NCBI GenBank assembly: GCA_963735495.1
Contig: CAVTLG010000009.1
Coordinates: forward strand, 806,001 to 870,000
Length of the DNA: 64,000 nt
Direction of reading: 5' to 3'
Source of the DNA: CAVTLG01 sp963735495
Lineage (GTDB): Bacteria > Chloroflexota > Ktedonobacteria > Ktedonobacterales > Ktedonobacteraceae
The stretch's first letter is position 1; each line of letters starts with the position of its first letter. The position numbers and the translations under genes were made by a program. The notes under the pieces were generated by a model. The model was not told where the DNA came from, ran no database searches, and saw nothing but the letters and a program-made list of their open reading frames with translations. Below, one piece after another: positions 25,070 through 34,227 of this stretch.

Positions 25070-27061
25070 ATGCCAGAGGTATCAAAGGAAGGCGACCAGC
25101 CTCATGGCTCTCACCTTAAGGTAGGCACAGCAACAGACATCACGCGTAATATGTATCAGTATGCTGGTGACACCGTGCATGCAGGCGGTGTCAAGCTCGG
25201 GTTTTTTTTCGAAACCTATCGGGCCTTACGTACGAATGGAAGCACAAAAGAGGACCTCGAAGCGTTTGCTAATGCCCATGATAGATTGCAAGAGGCAGGA
25301 GCCACGGGAGGTAATCTCGAAGTGTTTGCGAGAGCCTATCGAGAATTGCGAGAGGCAGGCGTTGAGAGAGAGGGTCTCAGAGAGTTTGCTATAACCTATG
25401 AAAGATTGCACAAGGGAGGAGCCACGGGAGAGGACCTTAGAGAGTTTGCTCAGGGCTATCAAGGATTGCACGAGGCAGAAGCCACGGGAGAGGACCTCAG
25501 AACGTTTGCTCAGGGCTATCGAGGATTGCACGAGGCAGAAGCCACGGGAGAGGACCTCGAAGGGTTTACAGTGATCTATCGAGGATTGCACAAGGAAGAA
25601 GTCAGGGGCGAGGACCTCAGCACGTTTGTTCCTGCCTATCGAGGATTGCACAAGGCGGGAACTGAGCTAGAGGACCTCGGGGAGTTTGCTCTGGCGTATC
25701 AAGGATTGCACGAGGCAGGAGTAAGGGGAAAGGGCCTCTCCGAGTTTACAGAAGCTTATCAAGGATTGTACAAGGCAGGAGTAAGGGGAGGTGGCCTCTC
25801 CGAGTTTACAGAAGCTTATCAAGGATTGCACGGGGCAGGAGCCACGGCAGAGCAGCGCAAAGCGTTTATAGAAGCCTATCGAGGGTTGCACGAGGCAAGA
25901 GCTGGCGAATACGACCTCAGAGAGTTTGCTCTGGCGTATCGAGGGTTGTACAAGGCAAGAGTCAGGGGGAAGGATCTCTCCGAGTTTGCTGAAACCTATC
26001 GAGAATTGCAAGAGGCAAGAGCCGAGGGAAAGGACCTCAGAACGTTTACTAGAACTTATCGAAAATTGCGAGAGGCAGGAGCCGAGAGAAAGGACTTCAG
26101 CACGTTTGCCCGAGCTTATCGAGAATTGTACAAGGCGGAAGTAAGGGGAGAGGACCTCTCCGAGTTTGCTCTAACCTATGAAAGATTGCAAAAGGCAAGA
26201 GTCGGGGGAGAGGACCTCAGAACGTTTGCTCTGGACTATGGAGGAGTGTACAGGGCAGGAGCCAGGGGAAATGAACTCGAAACGTTTACTAGCGTCTATA
26301 TTGACTTGCACGAGGAGGGAGACAGGGGAGAGTGCAAAGCGTTTACAAAAGTCTATATTGACTTGTGCAGCGCACATGTCAGCGGATATTACCTCGAAAG
26401 GTTTACTAGTGCCTATCGAGAATTGCGAAGGGCAGGAGTAAGGGGAGAGGACCTCTCCGAGTTTGCTCCAGCCTATCAAGGATTGCAAAAGGCAGGAGTC
26501 GGGGGAGAGGACCTCAGAGAGTTTATAGAAGCTTATCAAGGATTGTACGAGGCAGGAGTAAGGGGAAAGGACCTCGGAGAGTTTGCTGTGCACTATCAAG
26601 GATTGTACGAGGCAGGAGTAAGGGGAGAGGACCTCTCCGAGTTTGCTCCAGCCTATCAAGGATTGCAAAAGGCAGGAGCCACGCCAGAGCAGCGCAAAGC
26701 GTTTACTAGAACCTATCGAGATTTGCGAAGGGTAGAAGCCAGGGGAGAGGAGCGCACAGTCTTTACAAAGGCCTATGAAGAATTGCAAAAGGCAGGAGCC
26801 ACGCCAGAGAACCTCGAAGCGTTTGCTGAAACCTATCAAGGATTGCAAAAGGCAGGAGTAAGGGGAGAGGACCTCAGAGAGTTCGCAGAAATCTATCAAG
26901 GATGGTACAAGGCAGGAGCCACGACAGAGGACCTCGAAACGTTTGCGAGAGCCTGTCAAGGATTGCAAAAGGCAGGAGTAAGGGGAGAAGAACCTCGGAG
27001 AGTTTGCAAAAATCTATCAAAGATGGCACAAGGCAGGAGCTACGCCAGAGAACCTCAGTGA
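25070..27061 (+). CDS. Giant 20-residue tandem-repeat protein, first fragment
   Basis: A 663-residue fragment made almost entirely of 20-residue repeats with pattern YxxLxxAGxxxEDLxxF, about 30 units from residue ~40 on, encoded by 60-bp DNA repeats. The pattern predicts two short amphipathic helices per unit, an alpha-solenoid. The ATG at 25070 follows AGGAGGAGG; a GTG at 25010 with GGAGG is an alternative. There is no signal peptide or membrane helix. Near 26990 one extra A (GGAGAAGAACCTC against the repeat consensus GGAGAGGACCTC) shifts the frame, and it ends in non-repeat sequence at 27061. The reading continues in the next frame. I do not recognise the family. Confidence 0.75.
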   Translation: MPEVSKEGDQPHGSHLKVGTATDITRNMYQYAGDTVHAGGVKLGFFFETYRALRTNGSTKEDLEAFANAHDRLQEAGATGGNLEVFARAYRELREAGVEREGLREFAITYERLHKGGATGEDLREFAQGYQGLHEAEATGEDLRTFAQGYRGLHEAEATGEDLEGFTVIYRGLHKEEVRGEDLSTFVPAYRGLHKAGTELEDLGEFALAYQGLHEAGVRGKGLSEFTEAYQGLYKAGVRGGGLSEFTEAYQGLHGAGATAEQRKAFIEAYRGLHEARAGEYDLREFALAYRGLYKARVRGKDLSEFAETYRELQEARAEGKDLRTFTRTYRKLREAGAERKDFSTFARAYRELYKAEVRGEDLSEFALTYERLQKARVGGEDLRTFALDYGGVYRAGARGNELETFTSVYIDLHEEGDRGECKAFTKVYIDLCSAHVSGYYLERFTSAYRELRRAGVRGEDLSEFAPAYQGLQKAGVGGEDLREFIEAYQGLYEAGVRGKDLGEFAVHYQGLYEAGVRGEDLSEFAPAYQGLQKAGATPEQRKAFTRTYRDLRRVEARGEERTVFTKAYEELQKAGATPENLEAFAETYQGLQKAGVRGEDLREFAEIYQGWYKAGATTEDLETFARACQGLQKAGVRGEEPRRVCKNLSKMAQGRSYAREPQ

Positions 27062-27540
27062 GCTTACTCTAACCTATGAAAGATTGCAAAAAATGCAAGC
27101 TAGCTCAAAGGATCTCCTGGTCTTTTCCCATGTCTATCGGCAATTAGAAGCGGAAGGAGCCGTAAAGGACTTTCCGGCCTTTTCCAAGACGTACACGAAA
27201 CTATTAGAAATGCTATTAGTGCGTTCTCATCCTAATCCTCATCACCCTGATCCTCATCCTCATCACCTGGAGGAGTCCTTCATTGGTGGTGCTTATGAGC
27301 GACTAAAGGAGGTAGGTGCGGGTGGAAGCACCCTCAGCCACGTTTTTCAAGCCTATGAGCAGCTAAATGAAGTAGCAGACGAAGATGCTACCCTTTCTCA
27401 TTTTTGTGAAATGTACCCACAAATGGCAGAAGCAGGAGCCGATCAAGCTATCCTCGCAAACTTTTCCAACGTTTACCTGCAATTACGAGCAGGAGATGCC
27501 AACAGAAGTGACCTCCGCGAATTTTCCGGCAAGTATTATC
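25190..27540 (+). repeat. About 38 tandem 60-bp coding repeats
   Basis: Direct repeats of 60 bp, each coding one 20-residue unit. The commonest DNA form contains GCAGGAGTAAGGGGAGAGGA and GAGTTTGC. A few units are 57 bp (for example near 26300). Adjacent units are often near-identical, as expected from recent duplication. The repeats keep a long antisense frame open as a by-product. Confidence 0.9.
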
Positions 27541-28418
27541 AGGAATTAAAGCATCAACAGGAATTACAGCCGCAAGGTGTAGACCAGGGCAACCCTCCCT
27601 TAGACCTTTCAACCTTTTATCAAGAACGTGTAAAAGAAATATTAAATGGGATTAAAGAAAAACGAAAGGAGCTTGTACTTTCATATAAAATTAAGGAATT
27701 AAAAGATGCAGGTGTAACGGATAAGAAGATCCTCTCGGAATTTGAAGAAGGATATAAGCAAAAGCTGAAAGAAGGAACAGATGCAGTTTTAACCTATATC
27801 AGTGAATTTTGGGATGACCGTATGCTTTCATATGAGATAGCGAAGTTAAAAGATGCAGGTGTAAGAGATGAGAAGATCCTCTCGGAATTTGAAGAAGGAT
27901 ATAAGCAAAAGCGAGAAAAAGAAACAAATTCCAACTTAGACTACGTTAAAGATTTTTGGGATAAACGTGGTATTAAAAGACCAGATGTGAAAGAAACGGA
28001 GTCCAGTTCATCTAATACTCAGGATACCTCTGCTAGTACAAGTCCGCGAGCGGAAAAACCAACAATAGAAATAACACTGGAAAGCATAAGAAAGATGCCA
28101 GAGTGGGAGAGCGCAGACGTAAAGGATGCGCGCGCTAAATTGGAGAAACAAGAAGAAAAAATGAAGGAAAAATTGGAGAAACGAGGAAGGCTAGAAGGAC
28201 AAGACGAAAAGGAGTGGAGTGAAAATGCTAATGAATTATTAGTAGAATTTCAGTTTCAATTAGATGAAATTAATGATGAAATAGAAAAAAGTAATAAAGC
28301 AAGAGAAGCAGCAGAGGAAGAACCAAAACTTAACCTGCACGATTATCTAACGACGCTGAAGCAGGGGTTGGAAACAGGGAAACCGAGGAGTCTAGCACCT
28401 CCAACAGATGCATCGTGA
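27084..28418 (+). CDS. Tandem-repeat protein, second fragment with coiled-coil tail
   Basis: The in-frame continuation of the 25070 gene after the +1 shift at ~26990; repeat units resume at once (KIYQRWHKAGATPENLSE, LTYERLQKMQASSKDLL). The apparent TTG start at 27084 is probably not a real start. About eight more diverged units reach ~27540. A short His/Pro-rich break (HPNPHHPDPHPHH) lies among them. Then come two longer repeats sharing LKDAGVxDxKILSEFEEGYKQK (about 27690-27920), a Ser/Thr linker and a charged coiled coil to the end. Base composition becomes visibly A-rich after ~27600, unlike its neighbours. Confidence 0.7.
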   Translation: MQKMQASSKDLLVFSHVYRQLEAEGAVKDFPAFSKTYTKLLEMLLVRSHPNPHHPDPHPHHLEESFIGGAYERLKEVGAGGSTLSHVFQAYEQLNEVADEDATLSHFCEMYPQMAEAGADQAILANFSNVYLQLRAGDANRSDLREFSGKYYQELKHQQELQPQGVDQGNPPLDLSTFYQERVKEILNGIKEKRKELVLSYKIKELKDAGVTDKKILSEFEEGYKQKLKEGTDAVLTYISEFWDDRMLSYEIAKLKDAGVRDEKILSEFEEGYKQKREKETNSNLDYVKDFWDKRGIKRPDVKETESSSSNTQDTSASTSPRAEKPTIEITLESIRKMPEWESADVKDARAKLEKQEEKMKEKLEKRGRLEGQDEKEWSENANELLVEFQFQLDEINDEIEKSNKAREAAEEEPKLNLHDYLTTLKQGLETGKPRSLAPPTDAS

Positions 28419-28572
28419 AGTCAAAGAACAAGGGTCTATCATCTTTTCAATTGTAGAGCGTGATACTTTGGACTCTGTAGCAAACTGGATAAACGAGAGG
28501 CTTGTGAGATACTCGGAATACAAGCGCTGGTTTATCCAGTGGACCCCAATAAAGAAAAGCCTCGCTAGCGAT

Positions 28573-30417
28573 TCAGGATGATACCTCCTGAGATTGAGAC
28601 CGGAACGCCATGGCATAGAGTGAGGCGTAAACGCCTTCCTGCAATAACAACTCCTGGTGTGTGCCTTGCTCGATGATCTGACCAGCTTGTAGTACGACAA
28701 TACTGTCAGAACCTTTAATCGTCGAGAGGCGGTGGGCGATCACAAAGGCCGTTCGTCCATGCAGTAGTTTTTTTAGCCCTTGCTGGACGATGGCCTCAGT
28801 ATATGTGTCGATATTGGCCGTGGCCTCGTCCAGAATCAAGATGCGTGGATCGGCCAGCAGCGCTCGCGCAAAGGAAATGAGTTGTCGCTGTCCCATACTC
28901 AAATTGCGTCCACGTTCGCGAATGAGCGTATTATAGCCCCTGGGCAATTGAGTGATCAGGTCATCTGCTCCCACCACGCGTGCGGCGGCCATAACTTCTT
29001 CGTCGCTGGCCTCCAGGCGTCCATAGCGAATATTCTCGTTAATCGTACCGGTGAACAGGAATGGCTCCTGCGGTACGACGCCGATCTGGCGGCGCAGTGA
29101 GCTTTGCGTGACATCGCGCACATCGTGGCCATCGATCAGCACAGCCCCTCCTTGCACATCATAAAAACGCGTCAGTAAACTGGCTATCGTGCTCTTTCCC
29201 GCGCCCGTTGGTCCCACGATGGCGACCGTTTGACCGGCGGTAACATGCCAGTTGAGATCATGTAGTACGGGCCGCTCAGGATTATAGCCAAAAACCACAG
29301 CGCGAAACTCGACGTTGCCCTGAACTTGCGGTAACTCAATGGCATCCGGGTGGTCCGTGATCGTCACGGGCACGCTCATAATCTGGTAGATACGCTCTGC
29401 GGCTACACCAGCGCGCTGGAGCTGCGTGTATTGCTGGCTCAGATCGCGGATGGGATCAAAGAAGCGGTTGATATAGAGCGTAAATGAGACGAGGATGCCG
29501 ATTTGCAATTGTCCACGCGAGACGAGCAGACCACCATAGACGACGACCAGTGCCGTCGCCAGGGCTGCTACGACCTCGACCAGTGGTAAGACGAGCGCGG
29601 CTATGCGGTTTGATTCCAGGTTCGTATCGCGGTTGTATGAGTTCAGGTCGTCGAACTCTGCCCGATTGCGGTCCTCACGTACCAGGCTCTGAATTACACG
29701 CATGCCGGAAATATTTTCCTGTAGTGTCGAGTTCACCAGCGAAATGGACGCGCGTGTACGGCGAAAAGAGCGTTGCGCAAAGCGCTGCCAGTACGCGGCA
29801 ATCACGAACATGACCGGGAGGACTGTAAAGGAGAGCAAGGCTAACCAGGGACTCATGGCCAGCATGGCAATCACGATACCGGCGAGCGCGATAACCGAAC
29901 CAAACATGGCCAGTATGCCTGAACTAAGCATAGCTTCTAGCACATCGATATCGCTTTGCAGACGCGACATCACACGTCCGATCTGCGTATGATCATAGAA
30001 ACTCAGCGAGAGGCGTTCCAGGTGCGTAAACATGTCTGCACTGAGCAGGTACAGGATTTGCTGACCGACCCAGGACATCGTCCATACTTGCCAATATTGC
30101 GCTTGCCACATGGCAATGTTGACAAGCAGGAAGACGACGCTCATGACTCCCAGGCCCGTCAGGTTATGGTTTGTGATAAAGCTATCGATAGCCAGACCAA
30201 TCAGATAGGGATTAGCCAGGTTGAGCACCGTCGAGGCCAGAATCAAAAACAGACTAGTGATCGCTGGCGTTTTATAACGATTGATATAGGGGTAAAACAT
30301 ACGCACAACATTCCAGCTAAAATCCAGCGTTTCGTTCTCGTCGGCGTAGGCCAGGCTATTCTCACTCCAGTTATGCTGGCGTCTATACTCTGCGTATGAT
30401 GTTGCGGTTGTTTTCAA
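28573..30417 (-). CDS. ABC exporter half-transporter with canonical ATPase site
   Basis: A 614-residue fusion of a six-helix membrane domain (about 50-330) and an ATPase. Walker A is VGPTGAGKSTIASLL, the signature is NLSMGQRQLIS, Walker B is ILILDEATANID with the catalytic Glu, and the H-loop is FVIAHRLST. The start is a TTG (30417) overlapping the stop of the upstream half-transporter, with GAGGTGAG before it; there is no ATG until deep in the membrane domain. It probably forms a heterodimer with the 30414-32261 product for multidrug or lipid export. Confidence 0.9.
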   Translation of the reverse strand: MKTTATSYAEYRRQHNWSENSLAYADENETLDFSWNVVRMFYPYINRYKTPAITSLFLILASTVLNLANPYLIGLAIDSFITNHNLTGLGVMSVVFLLVNIAMWQAQYWQVWTMSWVGQQILYLLSADMFTHLERLSLSFYDHTQIGRVMSRLQSDIDVLEAMLSSGILAMFGSVIALAGIVIAMLAMSPWLALLSFTVLPVMFVIAAYWQRFAQRSFRRTRASISLVNSTLQENISGMRVIQSLVREDRNRAEFDDLNSYNRDTNLESNRIAALVLPLVEVVAALATALVVVYGGLLVSRGQLQIGILVSFTLYINRFFDPIRDLSQQYTQLQRAGVAAERIYQIMSVPVTITDHPDAIELPQVQGNVEFRAVVFGYNPERPVLHDLNWHVTAGQTVAIVGPTGAGKSTIASLLTRFYDVQGGAVLIDGHDVRDVTQSSLRRQIGVVPQEPFLFTGTINENIRYGRLEASDEEVMAAARVVGADDLITQLPRGYNTLIRERGRNLSMGQRQLISFARALLADPRILILDEATANIDTYTEAIVQQGLKKLLHGRTAFVIAHRLSTIKGSDSIVVLQAGQIIEQGTHQELLLQEGVYASLYAMAFRSQSQEVSS

Positions 30418-32261
30418 CGTCTCACCTCGGGTTCGTCGGCCTGTGTCGCTAGCATACGGGTTTCAAACTCCTCTTGTTCGCGCAGTTGCATATCATAGAG
30501 TCGAGCATAAGAACCGTTGAGCTGTAGCAGGGACTCGTGGGTGCCGCGTTCGATGATACTTCCATGCTCCAGGATGAGAATTTGATCCGCGTTCTTAATA
30601 GTACGCAAGCGCGAGGCGACTACAAAGGTCGTGCGTCCGCGCATGACAGCTTCCAATGCCTGTTGGATCAGATATTCTGTCTCCATATCGACGCTGGATG
30701 TTGAGTCATCCAGGACCAGGATGCGTGGGTCGAGGAGCAGGGTACGCGCAATGGCTACGCGCTGCTTCTGACCGCCAGAGAGTGTGACTCCGCGTTCCCC
30801 AACCCACGTATCATAGCCATCGGGCAGGCTCAGAATGAAGTCATGGATACGTGCTACTTTTGCGGCGGCGATGATCTGCTCTTCGGTTGCTCCACGCACG
30901 CCGTAGGCGATATTCTCGCGCACGGTGGCATTAAAAAGAAAGACGTCCTGCAAAACCAGGCCCACATTGCGCCTGAGCGATGCTTGCGTGACATGGCGTA
31001 TATCGTGACCATCGACCAGGATGCGGCCTTGCGTGACGTCATAAAAACGCGGTAATAGATTCAGGATAGTACTCTTGCCACTGCCGGTGGGTCCCAGCAG
31101 CGCAACTATTTGACCCGGGTGGGCCTCAATGCCAATGTCGTGCAGCACCTCGATGCCATTGCCGTAGGCAAACGAAACGTGCTCGTAGCGCACATACCCC
31201 TCGATTTTTTGCAGTGCTTTGGCATCAGAAGCATCGTTAATGACTGGCTCGGTGTCCATAATGCTGAAGATGCGTGCGCCGCCAGCGAGTCCGCGCACCC
31301 ACCAGTTGATCACGAAGCCCAGTGTACGCACCGGGGTTGCCAGTAACAACACATATTGTATGATAGCTACCAGCGTGCCCAGGCTCATGTGATGCTGAAT
31401 AACCGCGACGCCGCCAATCCACAGATCTAAGACGGTCACTACGTTTACCACGAGCAGCAGGAGCGGCTGATTCCATGCTGAAAGGCGCATGGCGCTCAGG
31501 TTCAGTTCGCGCAATTCCTGATTTTTCTGACCAAACTTCGCGATCTCAAAATCTTCGCGGGCAAACGATTTGACGATGCGTACGCCGCTCAGACTCTCCT
31601 GCATGATGGTGCTTAACTCGCCAGCTACATTTTGCGAACGGTTCCAGAGCGGTCGCAAGCGTCGCATGACCTGCGCTGCGAGCAACGTCATGATGGGGAT
31701 GGAGATGAGCGTCGTCAGCGCCAGGGTGGTGTCGAGCTGAAACAGAATGACAAGAATCGGCACAAAGGTGACAACGGCTACCAGCGCGCGCATCAATCCC
31801 ATGGGGATAAAGTTGCGCACCGCCTCAACGTCGGCGGTCATGCGCGACATTAATTGTCCCGTCTCAGACTCGTCATGGTATGAGAAACTGAGACGTTGCA
31901 GGTGATCATACACCTGGTTGCGCAGGTCATAGGCGACGAGATTCGAGACGGCCTGTGAAAGATAGCCCTGCCCATAGGCAAAGATACCGCGCAGGATACT
32001 GAGACCCAGGATAGCCGCCGCTACGATCAGCAGGTCCTTCAAGCTGCCTGTATGCACCCCTACATCGACAACCCACTGGAGCAGCGCAGGAACGATTAAG
32101 GTAAAGACCGTCGCGAGTAGAATACAAATGACAGTTTCCAGTGTTCGTACCCAATAAGTCCGTAAGAGAGACAGAATGCGCGTATAGATGCGCCAGTTCT
32201 CTTTCCATAAATTTTTGTCAAAATACGAGAACAGAGGACGATTAACCTTTGTGAATTGCAT
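30414..32261 (-). CDS. ABC exporter half-transporter with degenerate ATPase site
   Basis: A 615-residue ABC exporter. Walker A is LGPTGSGKSTILNLL and the signature is LSGGQKQRVAIA. Walker B is ILVLDDSTSSVD, where Asp replaces the usual catalytic Glu, and the switch region is FVVASRLRT, with Ser where His is expected. Such a degenerate site next to a canonical partner is the hallmark of heterodimeric exporters such as BmrCD or TM287/288. It is divergent from the TetR gene at 32556, which probably controls both. Confidence 0.92.
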   Translation of the reverse strand: MQFTKVNRPLFSYFDKNLWKENWRIYTRILSLLRTYWVRTLETVICILLATVFTLIVPALLQWVVDVGVHTGSLKDLLIVAAAILGLSILRGIFAYGQGYLSQAVSNLVAYDLRNQVYDHLQRLSFSYHDESETGQLMSRMTADVEAVRNFIPMGLMRALVAVVTFVPILVILFQLDTTLALTTLISIPIMTLLAAQVMRRLRPLWNRSQNVAGELSTIMQESLSGVRIVKSFAREDFEIAKFGQKNQELRELNLSAMRLSAWNQPLLLLVVNVVTVLDLWIGGVAVIQHHMSLGTLVAIIQYVLLLATPVRTLGFVINWWVRGLAGGARIFSIMDTEPVINDASDAKALQKIEGYVRYEHVSFAYGNGIEVLHDIGIEAHPGQIVALLGPTGSGKSTILNLLPRFYDVTQGRILVDGHDIRHVTQASLRRNVGLVLQDVFLFNATVRENIAYGVRGATEEQIIAAAKVARIHDFILSLPDGYDTWVGERGVTLSGGQKQRVAIARTLLLDPRILVLDDSTSSVDMETEYLIQQALEAVMRGRTTFVVASRLRTIKNADQILILEHGSIIERGTHESLLQLNGSYARLYDMQLREQEEFETRMLATQADEPEVRR

Positions 32262-32490
32262 GCCAGATTAGTCCTTTCTTGACGCGCCTAGCGCGTAGAC
32301 ATCCTCCTCTTCACGTACCATGTGTGTTGTCGGGCATTTCTGGTAGATGCCCATGCTACCCATTGTTGATGCTTCCTGGAAGTCACAGGATTAGAGCGTT
32401 CAAGAAAAGTTTATCTGGAAATGAGTGACATACGCTTGTCAGCCATTGCCCCATTTTTTGTGGGAGCACAGTAAACCTATTCTGAAGTAT

Positions 32491-32534
32491 TTGACATCTG
32501 CCGCTGCTCGTGCTATAAATCTGAATGACGTTCA
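32491..32534 (+). promoter_or_regulatory. TetR gene promoter with candidate operator
   Basis: TTGACA at 32491-32496, a 17-bp spacer and TATAAA at 32514-32519. Just downstream, TGAATGACGTTCA (32522-32534) is a short inverted repeat of the kind bound by TetR proteins. The intergenic region also holds the palindrome ACGCGC-cta-GCGCGT at 32282-32296, near the exporter start. Confidence 0.65.
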
Positions 32535-32555
32535 TGCAACATAAGGGAGGCTCAG

Positions 32556-33176
32556 GTGGCAGAAAAAGGACTGGCGGAGGGACAATCAAAGCGCGATGCG
32601 ATCCTCCACGCGGCTCGTGCTCTGTTTGCCAGGCAAGGTTATGAGGAGACAACGATTGCTGATATCGCCAGGGCGGCAGGTGTAGCAGTTGGTACGGTCT
32701 ATCTCTACTTTCGTAATAAGCACGAAGTGTATACCGGCGTAGCCCTGAACATTGAAGCTATGGTCGCAGAGGCCCTGCAAGATCCAGCCCTGCTTACATT
32801 GCCTTTTACACAGGTCCCCCATGCTATGGTCGATGCGCTCTTCCACGTGAGCCGCGAACACATGCACTTGATGATGCTCTTGCAAATAGATATGCATTCC
32901 TCAGAGGAAGTTTTGCAACATAAACACTCGCACCAGCAGATCACAGAGGTGCTGGCCGCGATCTTTGACCGCGCTGTCGAGCAGGGTGAATTGGCACCAT
33001 TCAATACAGAGATGTATTCACAAATGTTGAACCTGCTGGGCGGAGCGCTCCTGCATCAATGCTTTGCCATTGAAAAAGGCGAGCGAGAGGAATTGTACCG
33101 GACCTGCTTGATCGAATTCATTGAGCGCTTGTTCTTTGGTCCTTCGCTCCGCGAGGGATATCCAAACACTCTCTAA
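32556..33176 (+). CDS. TetR-family regulator, divergent from the ABC exporter
   Basis: A 206-residue regulator starting at GTG 32556 behind GGGAGG. The helix-turn-helix is RDAILHAARALFARQGYEET through VAVGTVYLYFRNKHEVYTGV. The helical C-terminal domain includes EHMHLMMLLQIDMHSSEE. It probably represses the exporter pair. Its last codons and stop lie in a sequence (CCAAACACTCTCT at 33162-33174) identical to the terminal repeat of the element at 47882-48008, so a repeat may have supplied its C-terminus. Confidence 0.92.
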   Translation: MAEKGLAEGQSKRDAILHAARALFARQGYEETTIADIARAAGVAVGTVYLYFRNKHEVYTGVALNIEAMVAEALQDPALLTLPFTQVPHAMVDALFHVSREHMHLMMLLQIDMHSSEEVLQHKHSHQQITEVLAAIFDRAVEQGELAPFNTEMYSQMLNLLGGALLHQCFAIEKGEREELYRTCLIEFIERLFFGPSLREGYPNTL

Positions 33177-33204
33177 AAATTGTTCGGAACACGCACACTT
33201 TACG

Positions 33205-33498
33205 TCAATCTAAGGGCTCTGCGTCCAGACTACGGATTTCTCCATCCATTTCCTCGTTTTGGTCAATCTCACGGAGAGCTTTCTCTGCTTCTTCTCCACC
33301 CACATTCTTAAGAACACCTACCGCATATGCATGCACAAATTCATCCTGTTTCCCATCCTGGGCAATAACACCAAGGGCATTTATGGCCTTGTCACGGACG
33401 CCCTGGTCCCCATTCTCGTTTCGTGCAATGTCAGCTAGAAACATCACTACTTCTTCTCCTTTTTCTTCTCCTACCACACTTATAAGTCTATCTATTGC
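33205..33498 (-). pseudogene. HEAT-repeat gene, 3' fragment after an in-frame stop
   Basis: This is the continuation, in the same frame, of the 33499-34227 fragment beyond a TAA at 33499-33501. It reads AIDRLISVVGEEKGEEVV and then HEAT-type units (RDKAINALGVIAQDGKQD, AYAVGVLKNVGGEEAEKAL). The stop sits inside a repeat helix (EARE-stop-AIDRL), so it looks like a nonsense mutation. Internal start codons exist (for example 33477), but separate translation is doubtful. Confidence 0.65.
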
Positions 33499-34227
33499 TT
33501 ATTCGCGCGCTTCCGAAGGCATTTTCTCGTCCAGAATAATATCAAGATCCTTTGTATCCTCCCAACGGGCACCTACAACCCAATCCCTATTTTTATAAAA
33601 TCCCTCTATAACTTCTTTTACCTCCAAAGAATCAAGAATACTTCTTACTCTCATATATATATCTGAGGATTTTTCCTCATTTATAGTAATCTTACCCATA
33701 AATTCCTTGATCAAGCCTAGTATACGTTTATATACTTCTTTATTCTCGACAATATCATATAAAGCTTTACGCGCTGCTTCACCACCTATACGCTCAAAAT
33801 ATCCTATTATATCCATACGTACAGTTTTATCCTGATCCCCGTCTCCGGCAATCTCACCCAGGATCGTTATAGCCTTGCCTCGGATATCTTCATCCTCCTC
33901 TTCGTCCCTGGCAACTCTATCAAGATACCTTAGAGCCTCACTACGGATGTATCTTTCCTCTTCCTTGTTCTGTAGCATCTCACCCTGAGCTTCTACGACC
34001 GCTGCTCTCTTACCCATATCCCACAGAACTCCGACTGCCTCGTTACGCACCTCTTGATCCAGTTCTCTATCTCTCATCACCTTATCCAGGACTTGTATAG
34101 CCTCCCCACGCGCCCTTGCATGCCTCCCCTTTTCAGCGATGGCAGAGAGGCCCCGCGTCGCTGCTGAACAGACATCGACATCCTCGCTGCCTTTGACCAT
34201 CTCCCAGAGGTTTTTCACCTGGGACAA
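33499..34227 (-). pseudogene. HEAT-repeat gene, middle fragment
   Basis: About 240 residues of HEAT/PBS-lyase-type repeats: AATRGLSAIAEKGRHARARG, EAIQVLDKVMRDRELDQEVR, NEAVGVLWDMGKRAAV, EALRYLDRVARDEEEDEDIR, KAITILGEIAGDGDQDKTVR. It is joined to the 34215-35108 frame by a one-base deletion near 34243: EIAEAFG should continue as AVAGLSQVKNLWEMV. It ends at the TAA at 33499. The nominal TTG start at 34227 is an artefact of the shift. Confidence 0.7.

Noticed and set aside
25226..26968. Long minus-strand frames opposite the tandem-repeat gene
   Set aside because: They exist because the repeat unit lacks stops in that frame; there are no ribosome-binding sites and the plus strand has clear start signals.
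25190..27540. Tandem repeats as a CRISPR array
   Set aside because: The 60-bp units are contiguous, have no spacers and keep one open reading frame coding a periodic protein.
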